DNA from: Dugong dugon
Taxonomy: Eukaryota; Chordata; Mammalia; Sirenia; Dugongidae
Direction of reading: 5' to 3'
Assembly: GCA_030035585.1 (NCBI GenBank)
Contig: CM057476.1
Location: forward strand, 24,536,501-24,600,500
DNA: 64,000 nt
In this document: one piece after another, positions 35,376 to 45,715 of the stretch
Layout: each line of letters opens with the position of its first letter
How positions within the stretch are numbered: position 1 is the stretch's first letter
Position numbers and translations under genes: made by a program
The notes under the pieces: generated by a model
What the model was told of the DNA's origin: nothing
Databases searched by the model: none
What the model saw: the letters and a program-made list of their open reading frames with translations, nothing else

Positions 35376-35538
35376 GGAGCCCTGGTGGCGCAGTGGTTAA
35401 GAGCTCAGCTGCTAACCAAAAGGTTGACAGTTCAAATCCACCAGCCACATGTTGGAAACCCCATGGGGCAGTTCTCTCTGTCTTATAGGGTTGCTATGAG
35501 CCAGAATCAACTTGACAGCAATGGATTTTATTTTATTT
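35376..35538 (+). mobile_element. AfroSINE, short form, with 12-bp TSD
   Basis: Head 'agccctggtggcgcagtggt', tail 'gccagaatcaacttgacagc'. Perfect duplication TACTCCATCTTG at 35364-35375 and 35539-35550. Lies near the 5' end of the HAL1-like element. Confidence 0.95.
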
Positions 35539-35551
35539 TACTCCATCTTGA

Positions 35552-35730
35552 CTGGAAGCAGCATTTGACCAAGTTATTTAATTTCTTTATGCCTCAGTTT
35601 ACTCATCTGTAAAATGAGAATAATATTTATCTCATAGATTTGTGTGGATTAAATAAGATAATATACATATAATGCTTAGAACAGTTCCTGGCACATATTA
35701 AGTGCTCAATAAATGTTAGTTGTTGTTGTT
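35552..35730 (+). mobile_element. MIR 3' half
   Basis: 'ctcagtttactcatctgtaa', 'acagttcctggcacatatta', 'agtgctcaataaatgttagt'. Confidence 0.85.
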
Positions 35731-35735
35731 AATGG

Positions 35736-35740
35736 CACAC

Positions 35741-35771
<31 letters not shown>
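35736..35771. repeat. (CA)n microsatellite
   Basis: About 18 CA units with one interruption (acacgcacac), directly after a MIR end. Confidence 0.95.
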
Positions 35772-36197
35772 AAGGAGAATGACTTGAACCTGCCTGAGTA
35801 ACTAGGATCATGAGCTAGTCCCTTTTTATTCTGACTCATTTTCTCTGACTTGGGTATCAAAAAGCAAGAGTTACTGATTTCCTTTCCTTTCCTATTTATT
35901 TATTTAACCAGGGATAAAACCTTATTCGTAATGCTCTAATCAAAGTAGAAGGTAGTGACCTTCTCTGAAACCTTTTTTATCTGAAGCTAGAATAATACAG
36001 TGATGAGGAGCACAGTCTGTAGAGTCAGACCTGGATTGGAGTGCTTGCTTTCTCTCGTGTTAATTTGCAGCAGAATTATTCTGCCTGCCTAATCCTCAGC
36101 TACTTCATCTATAAAATGGAGCAACACCACATACTTCTTAGGATTGTTGGAGAATTAAATAATGTATATAAAGCCCTTTAACATCGTGCCTGTCACA

Positions 36198-36606
36198 TTG
36201 TTGTTGTTAATTACCGTTGAGTCGTTGTCGACTCATGGTGACCCCCTGTGTACAGGATAGAACTCCTCCATAGAATTTTTAAGGCTGTGACCTTTCAGAA
36301 GCAAATTTCCAGGCCTTACCTCCAAGGTGCCTGTGGGTGGGTTTGAACCACCAAAAGTTTGGTTACTGTATTTTTACCCAAATAATGCATTCCTGCTATG
36401 TTTGTTTGCCAATAGTGCCCACTCCCCATGAGTTATTTTTATACGTGTGCTATGCTAATTTTTTTTACAGCAACGTGTAAAAAATTTTGATATAGTGGTG
36501 CTCACGAAAATGCCTTACGGGGGGAAAGGTGTGGTTGGCTAACAAACGTAGAAGGTGTGCATTATTTGCGTAAAAATACCGTAGTAGTTCAGTGCTTAAC
36601 CATTTG
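36198..36606 (-). mobile_element. AfroSINE type 2, itself split by a palindromic element
   Basis: Tail side 36198-36365 ('ttgagtcgttgtcgactcat', 'tttgaaccaccaaaagtttg', 'gtta'), head side 36584-36606 ('gtagttcagtgcttaacc'). TGTCACA at 36191-36197 and 36607-36613 is the target duplication in the host MIR. Confidence 0.88.
36366..36581. mobile_element. Palindromic MITE-like element, copy B, inserted in an AfroSINE
   Basis: 216 bp with terminal inverted repeats CTGTATTTTTACCCAAATAA (left) and the complement of CGGTATTTTTACGCAAATAA (right), extending inward as a near-complete palindrome. TA flanks both ends (36364-36365 and 36582-36583). Removing the element and one TA restores the SINE head reading 'ttggttagtagttcagtgct'. 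Related along its length to copy A at 33709-33932. Confidence 0.85.
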
Positions 36607-36756
36607 TGTCACAGAGTTAGGGCTTAATAAATGGTAGCTATTATTAGCTTTACTAGTGGTAAAGTTCACACCAGAAGTCGAAAACTGAAATGACCATATG
36701 TAAGTACAACTTGCTAGGGCATGTTTTCCTTTTTTGTGACATTTTCTTTTAAATAC

Positions 36757-36968
36757 GTTGTTGTTGTTGTTAGCTGCCATTGAGTCGGCCTTCAACTCAT
36801 AGTGATCCCATGCACAACAGAACAAAATGCTGCCCAGTCTTGTGCCATCCCCATGATCGGTGGTGGATTGGACCATTATGATCCATAGGTTTTCATTGGC
36901 TGATTTTGGAAGTAGAGTGCCAGACCTTTCTCTGTAGTCCATCTTAGTCTGGAAGCTCCACTGAAACA
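36757..36968 (-). mobile_element. tRNA-Gly-type SINE lacking its head
   Basis: Antisense of the 34337-34654 family: '(gtt)n agctgccattgagtcggcc', 'gtgccatccccatgatcggt', 'cttagtctggaagctccact'. It stops before the tRNA-like head. The 133-codon minus frame 36589-36990 crosses it by chance. Confidence 0.85.
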
Positions 36969-36984
36969 ATTTACTTAATAATAT

Positions 36985-37195
36985 TTGCATATCTCTTTAG
37001 AGGTTACGGAATGTTTTCACTGTCTTATTTGATGCCTACATCTTTGTGTCACTTTTCCAATGAGGAACCTGAGACTCAGAGAAGATAAGTGATGAGCTTA
37101 ACCCAACAGCAAGTAAACGACAGAGTCACAACTAAATCAGGGTTGAGAACTCCTGTTAAAGTGTTTAAGTGTTCTTTCCACTATCCATATTGCTT
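36985..37195 (-). mobile_element. MIR
   Basis: Antisense MIR: 'caatgaggaacctgagactc', 'agagaagataagtgatgagc'. Confidence 0.65.
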
Positions 37196-37249
37196 TCCTA
37201 CGAAGAGTTTTACTTGTGTCTAGATTTACATACCGTGTCACCAAAAATG

Positions 37250-37345
37250 GATTTTATGCTCTTTAAGGGCAAGGATCATGAGGGGTATTACTCTTCTTAT
37301 TTTGCTTCATGGCTAGCATTCAATATATAGATATTTTTATGACAT
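37250..37345 (+). mobile_element. L2 fragment
   Basis: 'tgctctttaagggcaaggat' is the usual L2 phrase near its 3' end. Confidence 0.45.
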
Positions 37346-38649
37346 CTGTAAAAAGTGAGACAGTGTATCTTTATGTTCTTCCTCAAAGGTGCTTCTTGAG
37401 TAATTAATACATATTTGTTTAGGAGACTGTTAAACGGTAATTCTTTCTTCCAAATGTAGCTGTGTGACTATACTCCTGAGAGATTTTAATTTTGAAAGCA
37501 AGTATCCTCCATGTAGGTAAATTTACTGGATTTTCTTTTCAGGGTAAAGCTCTTCTAGAATCACATCAAATGGAGCTGTTATTTGCCAATTTCATGGAAG
37601 TTATAGTAATTCGTTTAGTAGATTCCACTTATAGATCAAATGTCTATGACTAAATATAATTACTTGCTGCTAAATCTGATCAAAGCAATAAGCTCAAAAT
37701 AACTTATATGGAATTTAGAACAAAGAAGGGAGGCAGGATGTTTCAAATGATGGACGTTTCCAATTGTTTCTTTTGAAAAAGAGTCCTTATTTTGAAAAAT
37801 GGCTCTGTTCTTCCATGTTTGCTTTTATTGAAAAAAAAACAAAACAAAACTATCTTCAACATTCATTTCATGGTTTTTACCCACACTATAGTTATCCTTA
37901 CAAGGAGAGAATTTTTTTTTTTTTTGGAGGTAGCTAAATTATATGTTAATTACCATGGTCTTTTCATGGTAAGTGATTAATTATATATGTTTTTCATTAC
38001 CTCTAGTATTAGAATAGTTGTATTCTTCTGAGGAGTCTATTTTGACCAATTTTTGTTCTTTTATCTATACTGCTTATAGATTTGTACAGAGGTTTGCTGT
38101 CATTTTCAGAAGCTAGTTTTGATCAAATCATTCTATACACAGTATAGTTATTTCTCAGTTGTGGTTTTCTTGTTTATTTCCTTAACTACTGGTTATATTC
38201 TTCAGGATTACCTACTAAACAAGCTTTTTCTTTTTTCTTTTTTTGCAATAAAACCCACTGCATACAATGGTATTTGCTCTTATGATTAAAATATCTAGTG
38301 AGTGTAATTGTTGAAGATGTGATTGGAATTTAGAGACTCTGGTGTTCTTCATCCTCTGTTCAGCAATGAAAGAATTCTGTTAGTAGCCCCCTAATGGGTT
38401 AGAATGTTCAATGTTTCCATATAGGTAAAGCAGTACTGAGCATTTGAGATCCCCATGATTTGCTCATGTCTTACAAAATATTAAGTACGTATCAGCAGCT
38501 AAACCTTTGTGTTTAATTACAGGGCCTCATAAAGTATCTGAAGGAGTTAAAATGAAAGTCAATTAAACTTTAAGATTCTTTTTTTATTATGAAATTTATA
38601 AAATAAAAATAAGACTTGCCTTATATTTTGATTTCTTCCATACCTTGAC
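37346..38649. other. Unassigned AT-rich DNA
   Basis: A 15-T run near 37911-37925; otherwise nothing recognised. Confidence 0.4.
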
Positions 38650-38705
38650 CATCTGGCCATAGTACCTATAGTAGGTGCTCAATAAATATTTGTTATTTGA
38701 ATAAA
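38650..38705 (+). mobile_element. L2 or MIR 3' terminus
   Basis: 'gtaggtgctcaataaatatt' is the shared L2/MIR end. Confidence 0.55.
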
Positions 38706-39095
38706 GGAAAGGATTTGGGAAATGATGTGAAGGTATTTCCAAAGTATAAAGTTATCTTTAGGGTGAGGTGTTCTGCCATTAGTCCAATGTCCTCCCAGTC
38801 TCTTTCTTTCTTTCTCTTTGTGCTCATCTACCCTGCTTTTATGGCATTCTTTTGCTATAGATTACAAGAAAAGAAGGGTCCAGCTTAGCTTCAGCTAGAA
38901 ACATGGACTGTTTGATCTGGAAGGGACTTAGCTAAGCTTCTTTTTACTGATGGAGGTGATCCTAGGTTTAGAGAAGACTTGTCCAGATTATATGATCAGT
39001 GTGTGGTCTGTGGCGCTCTTCCCCTGTCTCTAGTGTTTGCTGCCCGTCTCACTTTAGATGTTTCCTAGCTGGGCCATGTTGGCAGGAATGAGGGG
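38706..39095. other. Unassigned DNA, possible old SINE trace
   Basis: 'gatctggaagggacttagct' near 38915 and 'gagaagacttgtccagatta' suggest an ancient MIR-related copy, too diverged to define. Confidence 0.35.
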
Positions 39096-39663
39096 TGTCT
39101 TAGTCATCTAGTGCTGCTATAACAAATACCACAAGTGGATGGCTTTCACAAAGAGAAGTTTATTCTCTCACAATCTAGTAGGCTAGAAGTATGAATTCAG
39201 GGCGCCAGTTCTGTGGGATGGCTTTCTCTCTCTGTTGGCTCTGGAGGAAGGCCCCTGTCATCAATCTTCCCTTGGTCTGGGAGCTTCTTCGTGCAGGAAC
39301 CCTGGGTCCAAAGTACGCGCTCTGCTCCTGGCACTGCTTTCTTGGTGGCATGAAGTTCTCTACTCTCTGTTCACTTCCTTTTCCTTTTATCTCTTGTAAG
39401 ACAAAAGGTGATGCAGGCCACACCCCAGGGAAACTCCCTTTACATTGGATCAGGGATGTGACCTGAGTAAGGGTGTTACATCCCACCCTAATCCTCTTTA
39501 ACATAATCTAATCTTGCCTCATTAACCACAGGCAGAGATTAGGATTTACAACACACAGGAAAATTACGTCAATCACAAAATGGAGAACAGCCACACAATA
39601 CTGGGAATCATGGCCTAACGAAGTTGACACATATTTTGGGGGGACACAATTCAGTCCATGACA
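39096..39663 (-). mobile_element. Solo LTR, MaLR (MLT1-like) type
   Basis: A 568-bp LTR on minus, starting TG and ending CA. Sense text begins TGTCATGGACTGAATTGTGT and ends 'ttgttatagcagcactagat' then 'gactaagaca', the pattern of MaLR LTRs. AGGGG (39091-39095) and AGAGG (39664-39668) are an imperfect 5-bp target duplication. No internal region lies next to it. The frames 39175-39504 (-) and 39191-39466 (+) are LTR sequence. Confidence 0.85.
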
Positions 39664-39668
39664 AGAGG

Positions 39669-40545
39669 CCACTGAGATTGATTATAAGGGAGAAGAGAAT
39701 GGGAAGAAGAAGGAAAGCTGGCCATTGGCTTCCCAAGAGTCCCTGGTCTGAGCCTTCATCTGGGAACACTTATTGTTTCCACCGGCAGCTTAGAACAAAG
39801 AGCATAATCTTGGAAAAGGTAGACATCAATGTCTTATGCTTCTTTTCTTCCATTTTTTTAATGCTAAATAGGACAAAGTATGACCAATAGGGAGGTGGAG
39901 AGAGAAAGTGGTAGCTGACAGAGAGTTCAGGGAACATGTCTGGGACTGTAGGGAGAGAAAAACATTGCCATGTGGGTGAGCGAAATGCTAGAGTTTCAAA
40001 GTGGCAGTAATTTCATGCTGAAAATTCTATAATTACATGCCTGGCTGTTTAATAAAAACATCCTGTAGTAAAATTACTATATATTTACTCTGTATCTGAA
40101 ATGCAGAATATCTTAAATGCATGTGTCATCATGGCATGGGTGCTACATCTTAAAACTTTTAAAAAAGGAAATTAGATATTTTTAGTAGCATCTGTTCAGA
40201 AATTTTCCAACTGTGAATGACCAGTTGAGGTACCTGATTAAATCTGTCATTTCTCAGACTTGAAGGTTTCCTGTTTTCTGAACTCTTAAAAGAAAATTTC
40301 TGTGAAATAAATGATTGTATTAATTCCTTAAATGTGAATCAACTGAGGAAAAAAAAAAAAAACTGGTAGTGAGGATGACTAGGTAGAGTCTATATAGACA
40401 TGCAGGCCACTTGGCCTGAGGTTGAAGTTAATCCTGGGTTTGTAAGCAATGAAACCTTTGATTTTGCATCTAGGAGCAACAGTTTCACTGCTTTTATGAC
40501 AGTTAAAATGACCTTGAGTAAACAGAGTCAACCATAGTTTATATA
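39669..40545. other. Unassigned DNA
   Basis: Nothing recognised. A 15-A run lies near 40350. Confidence 0.4.
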
Positions 40546-40705
40546 GCAGTGCTTCTCAAAATTTCATTGGCACTGGAATCACCTGGGGATATTCTTAAAA
40601 ATGCAGATCCTGATTCAGTAGATTTGGGGCAAGGCCTGAGACTCTGCATTCCAACAAGCATTCAGGTGGTGCTAATGCTGTTGGGCCATCAACTGCATTG
40701 TATAG
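40546..40705. mobile_element. MER5-type hAT element
   Basis: 'cagtgcttctcaaaatttca', 'ggcactggaatcacctgggg' and 'ctgagactctgcattccaac' match MER5A/B, a small hAT-Charlie derivative. The right inverted repeat is eroded. Confidence 0.75.
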
Positions 40706-40787
40706 CAAGGGTTTACAGTATTGTTTCACTATTTTACTGCCCCCTCTGTCCTTGTAGGTCAGTTTTCCTCTATGTTTCTTGATTGGT

Positions 40788-41012
40788 GTGTGTTTCGATC
40801 TTTGTCCCTCTCTGCTTCTATTTCTTACTGTCTCTGAATTTCCATCTCTGAGTATCTCTGCCTGTCTGTCTTTCTCTCTGCTTTTCTATGCTTCCTTCCA
40901 CTCTCTCTTTCCCCTTTCTGCCTTCCCCTTTTCTTTCTGTCCCCTCTCTTTGCCAACTCCCTCTTTGCTTACTTCCTTTCTCAGCCTCCTCTCTGTCTCT
41001 CTCTCTGTCTCA
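40788..41012 (+). repeat. Polypyrimidine tract
   Basis: About 225 bp made almost only of C and T runs with scattered G and A. The frame 40779-41021 encodes mostly serine, leucine and phenylalanine because of this composition and is not a gene. Confidence 0.8.
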
Positions 41013-41424
41013 TATGATTAGGTGAATTATTTCTTTGAATATTAGTTCACACTGTAATCTGGGACAGTGTAGGTCACAGAGATACCCAGTGAATGAATGT
41101 TGACCAGTATTTAGTGATGTTGATGATGTACTTCCCATTTTGAGTCCCTGTTCTCAGAGAGAAAGTGCAATACCAAAGGGGTCCAGATTTCTATTCACCT
41201 CTGAAAGTCTTAACACTGAGACATCCTTCTGGAGACGATTATGGTTCCCTCAGAAGTACTGGAAAACTGCTTAAATCCCCCAGGTTGGTTAGGCCATTAC
41301 AGAGACTAGAATGGTAATTCAGAATCCAGCACTGGTAGCTGATATGCTGACTTCCTCCCCCTGATTTAATCACCACCCTCCAAGAAGCTGATTGAGGTTG
41401 GAGAGTCATACTTTCTTTGCTCCC

Positions 41425-41575
41425 AAGGTTTAATCCTGACAGAGTTCAGACCAACTAGGTCTTTGAGCTAATTACTTAAACCCTGGGCATTAAGTTCTTC
41501 ATCTTAAGAGAGAGTTTTAACTAGATGGTTTCCAAGGTTCCTTTTAGCTAAGACATTCTGTGATTTTAAAACCAT
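41425..41575 (+). mobile_element. MIR fragment
   Basis: 'ctttgagctaattacttaaa', 'ggttccttttagctaagaca' and 'ttctgtgattttaa' fit a MIRb-like 3' half. Confidence 0.5.
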
Positions 41576-42578
41576 TAGATAAAGGACATTTCAAGTATCA
41601 GCAGTTAGTTTGTTCAAATTCTTGATTGCATCATTTCCTCATCAAAATAGAAATTTCTTTATCTGTAGGATAGAGCTAGGCTTGATAAGTTATGGGTTTA
41701 ATTTGAGAATTAATAAATATATGCCATTCATTTCTCAATTGTCTACACTAACAGAAGTGAAGGGTGGTATAAACAAAAAGTCGTTTTTATTTACTTTATT
41801 TATTTACTTTTTTTTACTCATTATCTTCTTACAACAGGATTATCTTCCTATTTGGTGTTCCTTGGGCTGATATTAGACATAGTTTGTATCTTTCGAACAT
41901 CACTGTCTGGGTGTAGACAGATAATAGATAATCCCAATAGATAATCTGAAGCCTGAAAGTCTTACCGGAGTACATTTTACTTTTCTGTGCTCTGGATACT
42001 CTTTAGTTATTGTCACTGATAAATGTATTGCATAGATTTTTGAAACATCCATGGTATTTTCCTCTGGTTTTGGTAAAGAAGAAATGAGAATACAAGGTAT
42101 AATGAGTAGAGTCCTAAACAACTGTGGTCCTCACGTTCTGGGTCTATTCTTCTATAAATTGTCCCTGTACTTGTTAGATGCAGTACTCATATAATGGTAT
42201 TAGTTTTTTGGGTTGAACATCCCAGAATGTCACACATTATGTGTTTTCTCTCAGATTATTTAATTACCAAGAAACCAGATATGATTTGTTATCTTCTGTG
42301 ATAAGATTTTTATTTTTTCATTTTTTCAGGGGAGCCTTTGGTAAATATATAACAGTAAATGTAATGATATGTGCAGATTGTCATCGGTATCAGAATGAAA
42401 GTTCAGATAGATGGGGATATGAGACTGGACAAGATTTAGAATGGTCCTTATGTCAAATGTTCATGTATCCCTCAAAATAGGTTTATCTTGCTTTAAAGAA
42501 ATGCCGTATGCAGACAGTCAGGGTTTAACTGAAGAGAGTTTAACGAGGGTGCCATTTGCAGAGATTTTGGCAGGGTTA
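41576..42578. other. Unassigned DNA
   Basis: Contains an acceptor-like tract at 42305-42331 ahead of an open frame (see findings); no repeat recognised. Confidence 0.4.
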
Positions 42579-42588
42579 AGGTAACTGA

Positions 42589-42799
42589 AAGGAGCCCTGG
42601 TGACACAGTGGTTAAGCATTTGGCTGCTAACCAAAAATTTGGTGGTTTGAACTCACCACCCGCCCCTTGGGAGAAAGATATGGCAGTCTGCTTCTGTAAA
42701 GATTACAGCCTTGGAAACCCTGTGGGGCAGTTCTACTCTGACTTACGGGGTCTCTGTGAGTCAGGATTCACTTGACAGCAGTGAATTTAGTTTTTGGTG
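42589..42799 (+). mobile_element. AfroSINE, long form
   Basis: Complete copy, head 'agccctggtgacacagtggt', tail 'gtgagtcaggattcacttga'. AGGTAACTGA at 42579-42588 and 42800-42809. Confidence 0.95.
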
Positions 42800-42809
42800 A
42801 GGTAACTGA

Positions 42810-43434
42810 CAAAGGATGGTGAGATATTGAGGACTAGCATCACTGGGGAGCCGTTACTACTGCCCGTAGGCCAGAAGGAGAGAGGGAGAGAATAGTGTTA
42901 GTGAAGCCTGATGAGTTCTGGATTGGTGAAAAGAGCTGCATCATAGAAGCTGTAGCTTCAGAGGAACAAAACCACTTCAAGACTGGCAGCAAGGCAGGGA
43001 AGGAATTGAGGGGTCTTGGGAAAGGGATGGATAATACTCTGATACCTCTCTCCTCTTGTCTTCTGCTCTCCTGCCAGTGCCTCCCATTGGCTGAGGCCAA
43101 CTGGAAGCCAAGAGACAGGGAAGCTCAGTTGTCCATAGAGATTGGCCTCTTGGTACACAGAGAGGACAGAGAAGACAGGGTGAGGATATTGAGGGTAGGG
43201 CTGGCCAACAGAATAATCATCTGGGAGAGAATTCATTTTGATTTACAGACAGAATTCAACGTTATTGTAAAATGAAGCACATCTATGGTTTTATCTTACG
43301 CCCACTGTATATTCCTATTATGTATATAAAATCATCTATCAAGGTATTTACATATACTAAATTTCACTGTACCTTGTGAATCCTTTAGAAAGAAGAACTT
43401 CTATATAAATACTAAATGCCAAATTCACGTTCTC
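42810..43434. other. Unassigned DNA with two overlapping chance frames
   Basis: The + frame 42895-43275 (126 codons) and the - frame 42958-43236 overlap in a GC-balanced stretch. Neither resembles a family I know. Confidence 0.4.
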
Positions 43435-43446
43435 TAGATTTTGTTT

Positions 43447-43638
43447 GCGTGGTGCAAATGGTTAATACATTTGGTTATTAACCAAAAGATTCAGGTTTGA
43501 GTCTACCCAGAGACACCTCAGAAGAAAGGTCAGGCATCAACTTCCAAAAAAATCAGCCATTGAAAACCCTGTGGAGCATGGTTCCACTCTGATACGCAAG
43601 GAGTTGCCATGAGGCAGAATCGACTCAGTGGAAACTGG
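43447..43638 (+). mobile_element. AfroSINE type 2 with 12-bp TSD
   Basis: Head 'gcgtggtgcaaatggttaat', body 'agagacacctcagaagaaag', tail 'gaggcagaatcgactcagtg'. Perfect TAGATTTTGTTT at 43435-43446 and 43639-43650. Confidence 0.95.
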
Positions 43639-43730
43639 TAGATTTTGTTTACTTCTATGTGTCTTTATTACACTCAAGAAAAGGAGCCGAGCTAGTTGGT
43701 AGTGTTGACATTTTCTTTAAAGCTGATGAA

Positions 43731-43940
43731 AACCAAAAAACCAAACCCGTTGCTGTCGAGTCAGTTCCAATTCATAGCAACCCTATAGGACAGAGAAGAA
43801 CTGCTCGATAGGGTTTCCAAGGCCATAATCTTTACAGAAGCAGACTGCCACATCTTTATCCCACAGAGTGGCTGATGGGTTTGAACCGCCGGCCTTTTGC
43901 TTAGCAGCTGACTCCTTGACCACTGTGCCAGCAGGGCTCC
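43731..43940 (-). mobile_element. AfroSINE, long form, with 13-bp TSD
   Basis: Complete on minus, tail 'cccgttgctgtcgagtcagt' to head 'ccactgtgccagcagggctc'. Perfect TAAAGCTGATGAA at 43718-43730 and 43941-43953. Confidence 0.95.
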
Positions 43941-43953
43941 TAAAGCTGATGAA

Positions 43954-44324
43954 GGATACTTCAAATTAAGCATAACTCTTCAAAGAGCCTAATAGTTCAT
44001 TTAAAAAATATGACCAGTTCTCTGAAATACATGGATTGTATGATGAAAGGATTTTTTTTTTCTGTTTCAGCACCTGATCTTTTTTCCTGAGCGATCTGTT
44101 ACTAATCTAATTATAGTACTTGTCACAACTGATCAAAGAGAGGAAAACCCTTTTCAAATATTTCTGTAGCCAGTGTACCATTGTGATACAACTTGGATCT
44201 CTCCATCTTGTAAACCACAAGGTTTATAAGCTCAGCTTTATTTGTGACTCATCAGAGTGAGGTTCCAGTGTTACATAGTGTACCGTGAGACCTCATGCCC
44301 TGAAGTAGAGAGTACTGTGTTTAA

Positions 44325-44355
<31 letters not shown>

Positions 44356-44447
44356 TTCAGTGTATCAGTACATTTACAGGCAATTACGTGCTTCAGCTGG
44401 CCTTTAAGCACTTGTTTGTTCAAGATATGAGAGTTCTTTAGCCTTGC
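43954..44447. other. Unassigned DNA with an orphan A25 run
   Basis: A run of 25 A at 44331-44355 has no recognised retroelement before it; no polyadenylation signal AATAAA precedes it. Confidence 0.45.
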
Positions 44448-44456
44448 TAGTCTTGT

Positions 44457-44648
44457 GGCGCAATGGTTAAGTGACTAGCTGCTAACCTAAAGGTTGGCAG
44501 TTTGAACCCACCCAGTGTCTCTAAGGGAGAAAGACCTGCTGTCTACTTCCGTAAAGATTACAGCCTAGGAACATTATGAGACAGTTCGATTCTGTCACAC
44601 GGGTTCGCTATGAGTTGAAATCTACTCAACGGCACCTAACAACAGCAA
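44457..44648 (+). mobile_element. AfroSINE with RTE-like terminal repeat
   Basis: Head 'ggcgcaatggttaagtgact'; the end reads 'caacggcacctaacaacagc', like the RTE 3' terminus and not a poly(A). TAGTCTTGT at 44448-44456 and 44649-44657. Confidence 0.92.
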
Positions 44649-44657
44649 TAGTCTTGT

Positions 44658-45715
44658 ACTATCTGCTTAAGCTACCCCTAATAAGTCAATTCTAAGGGAA
44701 AAGGGGGCCAGACATCTTGCCAATCACCTTGGTTAAGTTCTAGTCCCCTATCATCACACTCCTCCTAGTACTGAAGTATTAGCTTTTCAAATCTAAACTT
44801 TTAAGAAAAGGTGTGTCTTTTTTTGTTTTGTTTTGTTTGGCAAAGGTGTTTTAGGACAGACAAAAAACATAGGATACTATAGATATTTAGTAACTCCTTG
44901 AAAGGCCAGAAACACTTTTTAGCCATTGATAAAGAACTATTCATGAGCTTACCATCGTACTGTGAGAAGGTAACTTCAAGTGCGTGCATCCCAGCCAGGA
45001 TGTGACTTCGTTCTAGGACTGTTGAATCTCTTTCCCATCTAATATTGTTTGATAGTTGTCTTTCTTAGAACATATTTTTTCAGGGCACATTAAGTGAGAA
45101 AGCTCAAGTATTGAAGGGTATTTATTTTGTCTCATAGTGTTATAAACTCTTGGAATGCGTGCTGTTAAAATTTTAAAGTCTTTTCACTCTTTTAAGAGTT
45201 TTTGCTCATTCTTTCAGCACCACCCACTGTTCTATCAGTTTAAACATTCATCTTACTAGACAGAGCATTTACATGTCATAGTGTGCACACTCAAATGTGA
45301 TTTCACAGTAATATTGCAGTGTCCTGTTTCCAATGTAGTAAATTAAAAAAAAAAATAAAGCTGCTGCGTATCACTAAGTTTTTGCAGTTATGGAAAAAAT
45401 AATGAATCAAGTAAGTTTTCTCGGTCATTTAAGGGAACACAAAATAAGCACAAGTAGCTACTTTACAGATAATCAGATTTTTTATGGAGGTATCTGAAAA
45501 GTTTGGTCTCTACCAGCTTGCGTATTCTATCCTTGTCTACTTTATTCACTTTGTTTTATGTGACCTTGTCAAAGATACAGAAAGCTTTACCTTAAAATGC
45601 AAACCTTAGATAGTGCCTTTCTTGTACTGTCTTATGTACTTATTCTCTTGCAAAGAAGAATGAAAGATGGAAATGAAATGATTATTAATGCTTGAATATA
45701 ACCTTTTCATGTTTT
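44658..45715. other. Unassigned AT-rich DNA
   Basis: Nothing recognised. Confidence 0.4.

Larger units (their letters stand above)
30345..35560 (-). mobile_element. Ancient half-L1 (HAL1-like) element with six nested insertions
   Basis: On minus, the 5' part (about 35560-34120, '+' text such as 'gggaaatcatagggcttacc' and 'ttatgaggtttttcaactct') is followed by an L1 ORF1-like region (34120-33163 and 30882-30790; 'gactccaattacacatatcc', 'gatgtgccttggttcttttt', 'gaattctttcaggttttgta'). That is followed directly by a 3' part (30780-30345; 'tttcacctgtttttccacta'), with no ORF2. ORF1 joined to a 3' tail without ORF2 is the plan of HAL1, though a deleted L1M is possible. Insertions: SINE 30607, L1 30892, SINE 33342, palindromic element 33709, tRNA-Gly SINE 34337, SINE 35376. 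Confidence 0.6.
36000..36645 (+). mobile_element. MIR split by an AfroSINE
   Basis: Left part 36000-36197 ('gtctgtagagtcagacctgg' to 'cgtgcctgtcaca'); right part 36614-36645 ('gagttagggcttaataaatg'). Between lies the nest 36198-36606. Confidence 0.85.

Noticed and set aside
35736..35771. Possible CRISPR or tandem array
   Set aside because: Simple CA microsatellite. No direct repeats with spacers exist anywhere in the window.
39175..39504. Overlapping frames of 91 and 109 codons
   Set aside because: Both lie inside a non-coding solo LTR.
40779..41021. 80-codon serine and leucine-rich frame with possible signal-peptide look
   Set aside because: Produced by the polypyrimidine tract.
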